DNA of 64,000 nt from Hippasteria phrygiana (Eukaryota > Echinodermata > Asteroidea > Valvatida > Goniasteridae), in the NCBI GenBank assembly GCA_037893225.1, contig JAZGUH010000024.1:554626-618625 (forward strand), read 5' to 3'. The notes under the pieces were generated by a model. It was not told the origin of the DNA and searched no databases. It was given only the letters and a program-made list of their open reading frames with translations. Position numbers and translations under genes: made by a program. Shown here piece after piece: positions 40,876 through 53,766 of the stretch. Within the stretch, counting starts at the first letter, position 1, and the number at the start of each line of letters is the position of its first letter.

Positions 40876-42340
40876 ATTTCGTTAAACATCAGATAGAAAA
40901 ATTCCCTAATTTTGGGCCTAAGTTGCGTAGTAGGGGTCTCGGCTAGTCTATTGTATAATCATGTGCACTTATGCAGGAATGCAGATAAATTCGTTCGAAA
41001 AAACCTACTTGCTTGTCTCGGCCATCATTTGGCTGAACTGGGGTCTGTGGAGCTGGAAATTGGTCTAGATGTTGCTGAGCAGTACCTCTTTCCAACAGTA
41101 TCAAGATTGTGCGCAATTTCGTTTAACATCAGATCGAAAAACGCTTTCATTTTGGGCCTAAGTTGCGTGGTGGGGGTCTCGGCTAGTCCATTGTATAGCA
41201 TGTGCACTTATGCGGGAATGCAGAAAAATACGTTCGAAAAACCTACTCGCTTATCTGGGCCATCATTCGGCTGAACTGGGGTCTGTGGAGCTGGAAATTG
41301 GTCTGGATGTTGCTGAGAAGTCCCTCTTTTCATCAGTGTCAAGATTGTGCGCAATTTAGTTAAACATCAGATTGAAAAATTCCCTTATTTTGGGCCTAAG
41401 TTGCGTGGTGGGGGTCTCGGCTAGTCCATTGTATAGCATGTGCACTTATGCGGGAATGCAGAAAAATTCTTTCGAAAAACCTACTCTCTTATCTCGGCCA
41501 TCATTCGGCTGAACTGGGGTCTGTGGAGCTGGAAGTTGGTCTGGATGTTGCTGAGAAGTCCCTCTTTTCAAAAGTGTCAAGATTGTGCGCAATTTAGTTA
41601 AACATCAGATTGAAAAATTATCTTATTTTGGGCCTACGTTGCGTGGTGGGGGTCTCGGCTAGTCCATTGTATAGCATGTGCACTTATGCAGGAATGCAAA
41701 CAAATTCGTTCGAAAAACCTACTCGCTTGTCTCGGCCATCATTTGGCTGAACTTGGGCCTGAGGAGCTGGAGATTGGTTTGGATGTTGCTGATGAGTCCC
41801 TCCTTCCATTAAAATCAAAATTGTGCGCAATTTCGTACAACATCAGATCGAAAAACGCCCTCATTTGGGGCCCACGTTGCGTTGTGGGGGTCTCGGCCAG
41901 TCAATTGCATAGCATGCACACTTAATCGGGAATGCAGAAAAAATCAGTTCGAAAAATAAATACCCGCTTATCTCGGCCATCATTCTGCTGAACTGGGGTC
42001 TGTGGAGCTGAAAATTGGTCTGGATGTTGCTGAGGAGTCTCTTTTTCCAACATTATCAAGATTGTGCGCAATTTCGTTTAACATCAGATCGAAAAACGCC
42101 TTCATTTTGGGCCTAAGTTGCGTGGTGGGGGTCTCGGCTAGTCCCTTGTATAGCATGTGCACTTATGCGGGAATGCAGAAAAATACGTTCGAAAAACCTA
42201 CTCGCTTATCTCGGCCATCATTCGGCTGAACTTGGGCCTGTGGAGATGGAAATTAGTCTGGATGTTGCTGAGAAGTCCCTCTTTTCATCAGTGTCAAGAT
42301 TGTGCGCAATTTAGTTAAACATCAGATTAAAAAATTCCCT
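40876..42340. repeat. Higher-order block duplicated at +3127 bp
   Basis: About 40876-42340 recurs at about 44003-45470 with constant offset 3127, including rare subtype markers such as GTATAATCATGT and CATTAAAATCAAAATTG. A 7-bp gain (TACATGTAGCA) marks the second copy near 45280. Confidence 0.8.
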
Positions 42341-45300
42341 TATTTTGGGGCCCAAGTTGCGTGGTGGGGGTCTCGGCTGGTCCATTGTATAGCATGTACA
42401 CTTACCGGGAAGGCAGACAAAATCAGTTCGAAAAAAACTACTCTCTTATCTCGGCCACCATTCGGCTGAACTGGGGTCTGTGGAGCTGGAAATTGGTCTG
42501 GATGTTGCTGAGCAGTACCTCTTTCCAACAGTATCAAGTTTGTGCGCAATTTCGTTAAACATCAGATAGAAAAATTCCCTTATTTTGGGCCTAAGTTGCG
42601 TAGTAGGGGTCTCAGCTAGTCCATTGTATAATCATGTGCACTGATGCAGGAATGCAGATAAATTCGTTCGAAAAAACCTACTTGCGTGTCTCGGCCATCA
42701 TTTGGCTGAACTTGGGTCTGAGGAGCTGAAAATTGGTCTGGATGTTGCTGATGAGTCCCTCTTTCCATCAGTATCAAGATTGTGCGCAATTTCGTTCAAC
42801 GTCAGACCGAAAAAAAGGCCTTATTTAGGGCCCAAGTTGCGTGGTGGGGGTCTCAACTAGTCCTTTGTACAGCATGTACACTTAATCGGGAATGCAGAAA
42901 AAAAATCAGTGAAAAGAAACTACTCGCTTATCTCGGCCACCATTCGGCTGAACTGGGGTCCTTGGAGCTGGAAATTGGAATGGATGTTGCTGAGGAGTCC
43001 CTCTTTCCAACAGAATCAAGATTGTGCGCTATTTCGTTCAACATCAGATCGAACAACGCCTTCATTTGGTGCCCAGGTTGCGTGGAGGGGGGGGGGGGGG
43101 GGTGGGGTGGTTTCGGCAATCCCCTGTATAGCATGTGCACTTAAGCGGGAATGCATAACAATTAGTTCTAAAACCCTACTCGCTTATGTCGGCCATCATT
43201 CGGCTGAACTACCGTCTGAGGAGCTGGAGATTGGTCTGGATGTTGCTGATGAGTCCCTCTTTTCATCAGTGTCAAGATTGTGCGCAATTTTGTTAAACAT
43301 CAGATTGAAAAATTCCCTTATTTTGGGCCTAAGTTGCGTGGTGGGGGTCTCGGCTTGTCCATTGTATAGCATGTGCACTTATGCGGGAATGCAGAAAAAT
43401 TCTTTCGAAAAACCTACTCGCTTGTCTCGGTCATAATTTGGCTGAACTTGGGCCTGAGGAGCTGGAGATTGGTCTGGATGTTGCTGATGAGTCCCTCTTT
43501 CCAACAGTATCAAGATTGTGCGTAATTTCGTTCAACATCAGATCAAAAAACGCCCTCATTTGGGGCCCAAGTTGCGTGGTGGGGGTCTCGGCTGGTCCAT
43601 TGTATTGCATGTACACTTAACCGGGAAGGCAGACAAAATCAGTTCGAAAAAAACTACTCTCTTATCTCGGCCATCATTCGGCTGAACTGGGGTCTGTGGG
43701 GCTGGAAATTGGTCTGGATGTTGCTGAGAAGTCCCTCTTTTCATCAGTGTCAAGATTGTGCGCAATTTAGTTAAACATCAGATTGAAAAATTCTCTTATT
43801 TTGGGCCTAAGTTGCGTGGTGGGGGTCTCGGCTAGTCCATTGTATAGCATGTGCACTTATGCAGGAATGCAAACAAATTCGTTCGAAAAACCTACTCGCT
43901 TGTCTCGGCCATCATTTGGCTGAACTGGGGTCTGTGGAGCTGGAAATTGGTCTAGATGTTGCTGAGCAGTACCTCTTTCCAACAGTATCAAGATTGTGCG
44001 CAATTTCGTTAAACATCAGATAGAAAAATTCCCTAATTTTGGGCCTAAGTTGCGTAGTAGGGGTCTCGGCTAGTCTATTGTATAATCATGTCCACTTATG
44101 CAGGAATGCAGATAAATTCGTTCGAAAAAACCTACTTGCTTGTCTCGGCCATCATTTGGCTGAACTGGGGTCTGTGGAGCTGGAAATTGGTCTAGATGTT
44201 GCTGAGCAGTACCTCTTTCCAACAGTATCAAGATTGTGCGCAATTTCGTTTAACATCAGATCGAAAAACGCCTTCATTTTGGGCCTAAGTTGCGTGGTGG
44301 GGGTCTCGGCTAGTCCATTGTATAGCATGTGCACTTATGCGGGAATGCAGAAAAATACGTTCGAAAAACCTACTCGCTTATCTCGGCCATCATTCGGCTG
44401 AACTGGGGTCTGTGGAGCTGGAAATTGGTCTGGATGTTGCTGATGAGTCCCTCTTTTCATCAGTGTCAAGATTGTGTGCAATTTAGTTAAACATCAGATT
44501 GAAAAATTCCCTTATTTTGGGCCTAAGTTGCGTGGTGGGGGTCTCGGCTAGTCCATTGTATAGCATGTGCACTTATGCGGGAATGCAGAAAAATTCTTTC
44601 GAAAAACCTACTCTCTTATCTCGGCCATCATTCGGCTGAACTGGGGTCTGTGGAGCTGGAAATTGGTCTGGATGTTGCTGAGAAGTCCCTCTTTTCATCA
44701 GTGTCAAGATTGTGCGCAATTTAGTTAAACATCAGATTGAAAAATTATCTTATTTTGGGCCTAAGTTGCGTGGTGGGGGTCTCGGCTAGTCCATTGTATA
44801 GCATGTGCACTTATGCAGGAATGCAAACAAATTCGTTCGAAAAACCTACTCGCTTGTCTCGGCCATCATTTGGCTGAACTTGGGCCTGAGGAGCTGGAGA
44901 TTGGTTTGGATGTTGCTGATGAGTCCCTCCTTCCATTAAAATCAAAATTGTGCGCAATTTCGTACAACATCAGATCGAAAAACGCCCTCATTTGGGGCCC
45001 ACGTTGCGTTGTGGGGGTCTCGGCCAGTCAATTGCATAGCATGCACACTTAATCGGGAATGCAGAAAAAATCAGTTCGAAAAATAAATACTCGCTTATCT
45101 CGGCCATCATTCTGCTGAACTGGGGTCTGTGGAGCTGAAAATTGGTCTGGATGTTGCTGAGGAGTCTCTTTTTCCAACATTATCAAGATTGTGCGCAATT
45201 TCGTTTAACATCAGATCGAAAAACGCCTTCATTTTGGGCCTAAGTTGCGTGGTGGGGGTCTCGGCTAGTCCCTTGTATACATGTAGCATATGCACTTATG

Positions 45301-45731
45301 CGGGAATGCAGAAAAATACGTTCGAAAAACCTACTCGCTTATCTCGGCCATCATTCGGCTGAACTGGGGTCTGTGGAGATGGAAATTAGTCTGGATGTTG
45401 CTGAGAAGTCCCTCTTTTCATCAGTGTCAAGATTGTGCGCAATTTAGTTAAACATCAGATTAAAAAATTCCCTTATTTTGGGCCTAAGTTGCGTGGTGGG
45501 GGTCTCGGATAGTCCATTGTATAGCATGTGCACTTATGCGGGAATGCAGACAAATTCTTTCGAAAAACCTCCTCGCTTGTCTCGGCCATAATTTGGCTGA
45601 ACTTGGGCCTGAGGAGCTGGAGATTGGTCTGGATGTTGCTGATGAGTCCCTCTTTCCATCAGTATCAAGATTGTGCGCAATTTCGTTCAACGTCAGACCG
45701 AAAAAAAGGCCTTATTTAGGGCCCAAGTTGC

Positions 45732-48640
45732 GTGGTGGGGGTCTCAACTAGTCCTTTTGTACAGCATGTACACTTAATCGGGAATGCAGAAAATAAATCA
45801 GTGAAAAGAAACTACTCGCTTATCTCGGCCACCATTCGGCTGAACTGGGGTCCTTGGAGCTGGAAATTGGAATGGATGTTGCTGAGGAGTCCCTCTTTCC
45901 AACAGAATCAAGATTGTGCGCTATTTCGTTCAACATCAGATCGAACAACGCCTTCATTTGGTGCCCAGGTTGCGTGGAGGGGGGGGGGGGGTGGGGTGGT
46001 TTCGGCAATCCCCTGTATAGCATGTGCACTTAAGCGGGAATGCATAACAATTAGTTCTAAAACCCTACTCGCTTATGTCGGCCATCATTCGGCTGAACTA
46101 CCGTCTGAGGAGCTGGAGATTGGTCTGGATGTTGCTGATGAGTCCCTCTTTCCAACAGTATCAAGATTGTGCGTAATTTCGTTCAACGTCAGATCGAAAA
46201 ACGCCCTTATTTGGGGCCCAAGTTGCGTGGTGGGGGTCTCGGCTAGTCCTTTGTATAGCATGTGCACTTATGCGGGAATGCAGAAAAATTCTTTCGAAAA
46301 ACCTACTCGCTTATCTCTGCCATCATTCGGCTGAACTTGGGTCTGGGGAGCTGGAGATTGTTCTGGATGTTGCTGAGGAGTCCCTCTTTCCAACAGTGTC
46401 AAGATTGTGCGCAATTTAGTTAAACATCAGATTGAAAAATTCCCTTATTTGGGACCCAAGTTCCGTGGGGGGGGTCTCGGCTAGTCCATTGTATAGCATG
46501 TGCACTTATGCGGGAATGCAGAAAAATTTGTTTGAAAATCCTACTCGCTTATGTCCGCCATCATTTGGCTGAACTGAGGTCTGAGGAGCTGGTAATTGGT
46601 TTGGATGTTGCTAATGAGTCCCTTTTTCCAACAGTATCAAGGTTGTGCGCAATTTCGTTCAACATTAGATCGAAAAACGCCCTCATTTGGGGCCCAAGTT
46701 GCGTGGTGGGGGTCTCGGCTAGTCCATTGTATAGCATGTCCACTTATGCGGGAATGCAGAAAAATTCGTTCGAAAAACCTACTCGCTTGTCTCGGCCATC
46801 ATTCGGATAACCTGGGGTCTGTGGAGCTGGAGATTGGTCTGGATGTTGCTGATGAGTCCCTCTTTCCAACATTATCAAGATTGTGCGCAATTTGGTTAAA
46901 CATCAGATGGAAAAATTCCCTCATTTTGGGCCTAAGTTGCGTGGTGGGGGTCTCTGCTAGTCCATTGTATAGCATGTGCACTTATGTGGGAATGCATTAA
47001 CATTCGTTCGAAAAACCTACTCGCTTGTCTCGGCCATAATTTTGCTGAACTTCGGCCTGAGGAGCTGGAGATTGGTCTTGATGTTGCTGATGAGTCCCTC
47101 TTTCCATCAGTATCAAGATTGAGCGCATTTTCGTTCAATGTCAGACCGAAAAACGCCCTTATTTAGGGCCCAAGTTGCGTGGTGGGGGTCTCAACTAGTC
47201 CTTTTGTACAGCATGTACACTTAATCGGGAATGCAGAAAATAAATCAGTGAAAAGAAACTACTCGCTTATCTCGGCCACCATTCGGCTGAACTGGGGTCC
47301 TTGGAGCTGGAAATTGGAATGGATGTTGCTGAGGAGTCCCTCTTTCCAACAGAATCAAGATTGTGCGCTATTTCGTTCAACATCAGATCGAACAACGCCT
47401 TCATTTGGTGCCCAGGTTGCGTGGAGGGGGGGGGGGGGGGGGGGGGGTGGGGTGGTTTCGGCAATCCCCTGTATAGCATGTGCACTTAAGCGGGAATGCA
47501 TAACAATTAGTTCTAAAACCCTACTCGCTTATGTCGGCCATCATTCGGCTGAACTACCGTCTGAGGAGCTGGAGATTGGTCTGGATGTTGCTGATGAGTC
47601 CCTCTTTCCAACAGTATCAAGATTGTGCGTAATTTCGTTCAACGTCAGACCGAAAAACGCCCTTATTTGGGGCCCAAGTTGCGTGGTGGGGGTCTCGGCT
47701 AGTCCTTTGTATAGCATGTGCACTTATGCGGGAATGCAGAAAAATTCTTTCGAAAAACCTACTCGCTTATCTCTGCCATCATTCGGCTGAACTTGGGTCT
47801 GGGGAGCTGGAGATTGTTCTGGATGTTGCTGAGGAGTCCCTCTTTCCAACAGTGTCAAGATTGTGCGCAATTTAGTTAAACATCAGATTGAAAAATTCCC
47901 TTATTTGGGACCCAAGTTCCGTGGGGGGGGTCTCGGCTAGTCCATTGTATAGCATGTGCACTTATGCGGGAATGCAGAAAAATTTGTTTGAAAATCCTAC
48001 TCGCTTATGTCCGCCATCATTTGGCTGAACTGAGGTCTGAGGAGCTGGTAATTGGTTTGGATGTTGCTAATGAGTCCCTTTTTCCAACAGTATCAAGGTT
48101 GTGCGCAATTTCGTTCAACATTAGATCGAAAAACGCCCTCATTTGGGGCCCAAGTTGCGTGGTGGGGGTCTCGGCTAGTCCATTGTATAGCATGTCCACT
48201 TATGCGGGAATGCAGAAAAATTCGTTCGAAAAACCTACTCGCTTGTCTCGGCCATCATTCGGATAACCTGGGGTCTGTGGAGCTGGAGATTGGTCTGGAT
48301 GTTGCTGATGAGTCCCTCTTTCCAACATTATCAAGATTGTGCGCAATTTGGTTAAACATCAGATGGAAAAATTCCCTCATTTTGGGCCTAAGTTGCGTGG
48401 TGGGGGTCTCTGCTAGTCCATTGTATAGCATGTGCACTTATGTGGGAATGCATTAACATTCGTTCGAAAAACCTACTCGCTTGTCTCGGCCATAATTTGG
48501 CTGAACTTCGGCCTGAGGAGCTGGAGATTGGTCTTGATGTTGCTGATGAGTCCCTCTTTCCATCAGTATCAAGATTGAGCGCATTTTCGTTCAATGTCAG
48601 ACCGAAAAACGCCCTTATTTGGGGCCCAAGTTGTTTGGTG
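45732..48640. repeat. 1.45-kb higher-order repeat (6 monomers), two copies
   Basis: The block starting at 45732 repeats at 47179. The offset is 1447 before the poly-G tract and 1456 after it, matching the difference between G13 (45977) and a tract of about G22 (47426). The same pair recurs in the downstream 7.95-kb copy (53.7 and 55.1 kb). Confidence 0.8.
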
Positions 48641-51600
48641 GGGTTCTCGGCTAGTCCTTTGTACAGCATGTACACTAAATCGGGAATGCAGAAAAAAAAT
48701 CTGTAAAAAGAAACTACTTGCTTATCTCGGCCACCATTCGGCTGAACTAGGGTCCTTGGAGCTGGAAATTGGAATGGATGTTGCTGAGGAGTCTCTCTTT
48801 CCACCAGTATCAAGATTCTGCGCAATTTCGTTCAAGATCAGACCGAAAAACGTTCTCATTTGGAGACCAAGTTGCGCGGTTGGAGTCTCTGCTATTCTTT
48901 TGTATAGCATGTACACTTAATCGGGAATGCAGAAAAAATCAGTTCGCAAAAAACTACTCGCTTATCTCGGCCACCATTCGGCTGAACTGGGGTCCTTGGA
49001 GCTGGAAATTGGAATGGATGTTGCTGAGGAGTCCCTATTTCCAACAGAATCAAGATTGTGCGCTATTTCGTTCAACATCAGATCGAAAAACGCCTTCATT
49101 TGGTGCCCAGGTTGCGTGGAGGGGGGGGGGGGGGGGTGGTTTCGGCTAGTCCACTGTATAGCATGTGCACTTAAGCGGGAATGCAGAACAATTAGTTCTA
49201 AAACCCTACTCGCTTATGTCGGCCATCATTCGGCTGAACTAGCGTCTGGGAAGCTGGAGATTGGTCTGGATGTTGCTAACGAGTCCCACTTTCCAACAGT
49301 ATCAAGATTGTGCACAATTTGGTTCAACGTCAGATCGAAAAATGCCCTCATTTGGGGCCCACGTTGCGTTGTGGGTGTCTCGGCCTGTCCATTGCATAGC
49401 ATGTACACTTAATCGGGAATGCAGAAAAAATCAGTTCGAAAAAAAAACTACTAGCATATCTCGGCCATCATTCTGCTGAACTGGGGTCTGTGGAGCTGGA
49501 AATTGGTCTGGATGTTGCTGAAGAGTCCCTCTTTCCATCAGTGTCAAGATTGTGCGCAATTTAGTTAAACATCAGATTGAAAAATTCCCTTATTTGGGGC
49601 CTAAGTTGCGTGGTGGGGGTCTTGGCTAGTCCATTGTATAGCATGTGCACTTATGCGGGAATGCAGAAAAATTCGTTCGAAAAACCTACTCGCTTGTCTC
49701 GGCCATAATTTGGCTGAACTTGGGCCCGAGGAGCTGGAGATTGGTCTGGATGTTGCTAACGAGTCCCACTTTCCAACAGTATCAAGATTGTGCGCAATTT
49801 GGTTCAACGTCAGATCGAAAAACGCCCTCATTTAGGGCCCAAGTTGCGTGGTGGAGGTCTCGGCGAGTCCATTGTATAGCATGTGCACTTATGCGGGAAT
49901 GCAGAAAAATTTGTTTGAAAATCCTACTCGCTTATGTCCGCCATCATTCGGCTGAACTGAGGTCTGAGGAGCTGGTAATTGGTTTGGATGTTGCTAATGA
50001 GTCCCTTTTTCCAACAGTATCAAGGTTGTGCGCAATTTCGTTCAACATTAGATCGAAAAACGCCCTCATTTGGGGCCCAAGTTGCGTGGTGGGGTTCTCG
50101 GCTAGTCCATTGTATAGCATGTCCACTTATGCGGGAATGCAGAAAAATTCGTTCGAAAAACCTACTCGCTTGTCTCGGCCATCATTCGGATAACCTGGGG
50201 TCTGTGGAGCTGGAAATTGGTCTGGATGTTGCTGATGTGTCCCTCTTTCCATCAGTATCAAGATTGTGCGCAATTTCGTTCAACATCAGATCGAAAAACG
50301 CCCTCATTTGGGGCCCAAGTTGCGTTTTGGGGGTTTCGGCTAGTCCATTGTGTAGCATGTGCACTTATGCGGGAATGCAGAAAAATTCGTTTGAAAAACC
50401 TACTCGCTTGTCTCGGCCATCATTTGGCTGAACTTGGGCCTGCGGAGCTGGAAATTGGTCTGGATGTTGCGAAGGAGTCCCTCTTTCCATCAGTATCAAG
50501 ATTGTGCGCAATTTCGTTAAACATCAGATCAAAAAACGCCTTCATTTTGGGCCTAAGTTGCGTGGTGGGGGTCTCGGCTAGTCCATTGTATAGCATGTGC
50601 ACTTATGCGGGAATGCAGAAAAATACGTTCGAAAAACCTACTCGCTTATCTCGGCCATCATTCGGCTGAACTGGGGTCTGTGGAGCTGGAAATTGGTCTG
50701 GATGTTGCTGAGAAGTCCCTCTTTTCATCAGTGTCAAGATTGTGTGCAATTTAGTTACACATCAGATTGAAAAATTCCCTTATTTTGGGCCTAAGTTGCG
50801 TGGTGGGGGTCTCGGCTAGTTCATTGTATAGCATGTGCACTTATGCGGGAATGCAGAAAAATTCTTTCGAAAAACCTACTCTCTTATCTCGGCCATCATT
50901 CGGCTGAACTGGGGTCTGTGGAGCTGGAAATTGGTCTGGATGTTGCTGAGAAGTCCCTCTTTTCATCAGTGTCAAGATTGTGCGCAATTTAGTTAAACAT
51001 CAGATTGAAAAATTCTCTTATTTTGGGCCTAAGTTGCGTGGTGGGGGTCTCGGCTAGTCCATTGTATAGCATGTGCACTCATGCAGGAATGCAAACAAAT
51101 TCGTTCGAAAAACCTACTCGCTTGTCTCGGCCATCATTTGGCTGAACTTGGGCCTGAGGAGCTGGAGATTGGTTTGGATGTTGCTGATGAGTCCCTCCTT
51201 CCATTAAAATCATAATTGTGCGCAATTTCGTACAACATCAGATCGAAAAACGCCCTCATTTGGGGCCCACGTTGCGTTGTGGGGGTCTCGGCCAGTCAAT
51301 TGCATAGCATGCACACTTAATCGGGAATGCAGAAAAAATCAGTTCGAAAAAGAAATACTCGCTTATCTCGGCCATCATTCTGCTGAACTGGGGTCTGTGG
51401 AGCTGAAAATTGGTCTGGATGTTGCTGAGGAGTCTCTTTTTCCAACATTATCAAGATTGTGCGCAATTTCGTTTAACATCAGATCGAAAAACGCCTTCAT
51501 TTTGGGCCTAAGTTGCGTGGTGGGGGTCTCGGCTAGTCCCTTGTATAGCATATGCACTTATGCGGGAATGCAGAAAAATACGTTCGAAAAACCTACTCGC

Positions 51601-53766
51601 TTATCTGGGCCATCATTTGGCTGAACTGGGGTCTGTGGAGATGGAAATTAGTCTGGATGTTGCTGAGAAGTCCCTCTTTTCATCAGTGTCAAGATTGTGC
51701 GCAATTTAGTTAAACATCAGATTAAAAAATTCCCTTATTTTGGGCCTAAGTTGCGTGGTGGGGGTCTCGGCTAGTCCATTGTATAGCATGTGCACTTATG
51801 CGGGAATGCAGACAAATTCTTTCGAAAAACCTCCTCGCTTGTCTCGGCCATAATTTGGCTGAACTTGGGCCTGAGGAGCTGGAGATTGGTCTGGATGTTG
51901 CTGATGAGTCCCTCTTTCCATCAGTATCAAGATTGTGCGCAATTTCGTTCAACGTCAGACCGAAAAAAAGGCCTTATTTAGGGCCCAAGTTGCGTGGTGG
52001 GGGTCTCAACTAGTCCTTTGTACAGCATGTACACTTAATCGGGAATGCAGAAAATAAATCAGTGAAAAGAAACTACTCGCTTATCTCGGCCACCATTCGG
52101 CTGAACTGGGGTCCTTGGAGCTGGAAATTGGAATGGATGTTGCTGAGGAGTCCCTCTTTCCAACAGAATCAAGATTGTGCGCTATTTCGTTCAACATCAG
52201 ATCGAACAACGCCTTCATTTGGTGCCCAGGTTGCGTGGAGGGGGGGGGGGGGTGGGGTGGTTTCGGCAATCCCCTGTATAGCATGTGCACTTAAGCGGGA
52301 ATGCATAACAATTAGTTCTAAAACCCTACTCGCTTATGTCGGCCATCATTCGGCTGAACTACCGTCTGAGGAGCTGGAGATTGGTCTGGATGTTGCTGAT
52401 GAGTCCCTCTTTCTAACAGTATCAAGATTGTGCGTAATTTCGTTCAACGTCAGACCGAAAAACGCCCTTATTTGGGGCCCAAGTTGCGTGGTGGGGGTCT
52501 CGGCTAGTCCTTTGTATAGCATGTGCACTTATGCGGGAATGCAGAAAAATTCTTTCGAAAAACCTACTCGCTTATCTCTGCCATCATTCGGCTGAACTTG
52601 GGTCTGGGGAGCTGGAGATTGTTCTGGATGTTGCTGAGGAGTCCCTCTTTCCAACAGTGTCAAGATTGTGCGCAATTTAGTTAAACATCAGATTGAAAAA
52701 TTCCCTTATTTGGGACCCAAGTTCCGTGTGGGGGGTCTCGGCTAGTCCATTGTATAGCATGTGCACTTATGCGGGAATGCAGAAAAATTCGTTCGAAAAA
52801 CCTACTCGCTTGTCTCGGCCATAATTTGGCTGAACTGGGGCCTGAGGAGCTGGAGATTGGTCTGAATGTTGCTGATGAGTACCTCTTTCTAACAGTATCA
52901 AGATTGTGCGTAATTTCGTTCAACATCAAATCGAAAAACGACCTCATTTGGGGCCCAAGTTGCGTGGTGGGGGTCTCGGCTAGTCCATTGTATATCATGT
53001 GCACTTATGTGGGAATGCTTTAAAATTCGTTCGAAAAACCTACTCGCTTGTCTCGGCCATAATTTGGCTGAACTTGGGCCTGAGGAGCTGGAGATTGGTC
53101 TGGATGTTGCTGATGAGTCCCTCTTTCCAACATTATCAAGATTGTGCGCAATTTGGTTAAACATCAGATGGAAAAATTCCCTCATTTTGGGCCTAAGTTG
53201 CGTGGTGGGGGTCTCTGCTAGTCCATTGTATAGCATGTGCACTTATGTGGGAATGCATTAACATTCGTTCGAAAAACCTACTCGCTTGTCTCGGCCATAA
53301 TTTGGCTGAACTTCGGCCTGAGGAGCTGGAGATTGGTCTTGATGTTGCTGATGAGTCCCTCTTTCCATCAGTATCAAGATTGAGCGCATTTTCGTTCAAT
53401 GTCAGACCGAAAAACGCCCTTATTTGGGGCCCAAGTTGTTTGGTGGCGTTCTCGGCTAGTCCTTTGTACAGCATGTACACTAAATCGGGAATGCAGAAAA
53501 AAAATCTGTAAAAAGAAACTACTTGCTTATCTCGGCCACCATTCGGCTGAACTAGGGTCCTTGGAGCTGGAAATTGGAATGGATGTTGCTGAGGAGTCTC
53601 TCTTTCCACCAGTATCAAGATTCTGCGCAATTTCGTTCAAGATCAGACCGAAAAACGTTCTCATTTGGAGACCAAGTTGCGCGGTGGGAGTCTCTGCTAT
53701 TCTTTTGTATAGCATGTACACTTAATCGGGAATGCAGAAAAAATCAGTTCGCAAAAAACTACTCGC
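45818..53766. repeat. 7.95-kb tandem duplication, copy A
   Basis: Anchor positions map onto copy B at offsets 7947, 7953, 7950, 7955 and 7957, changing only across poly-G tracts. Scattered single-base substitutions distinguish the copies. Confidence 0.85.
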
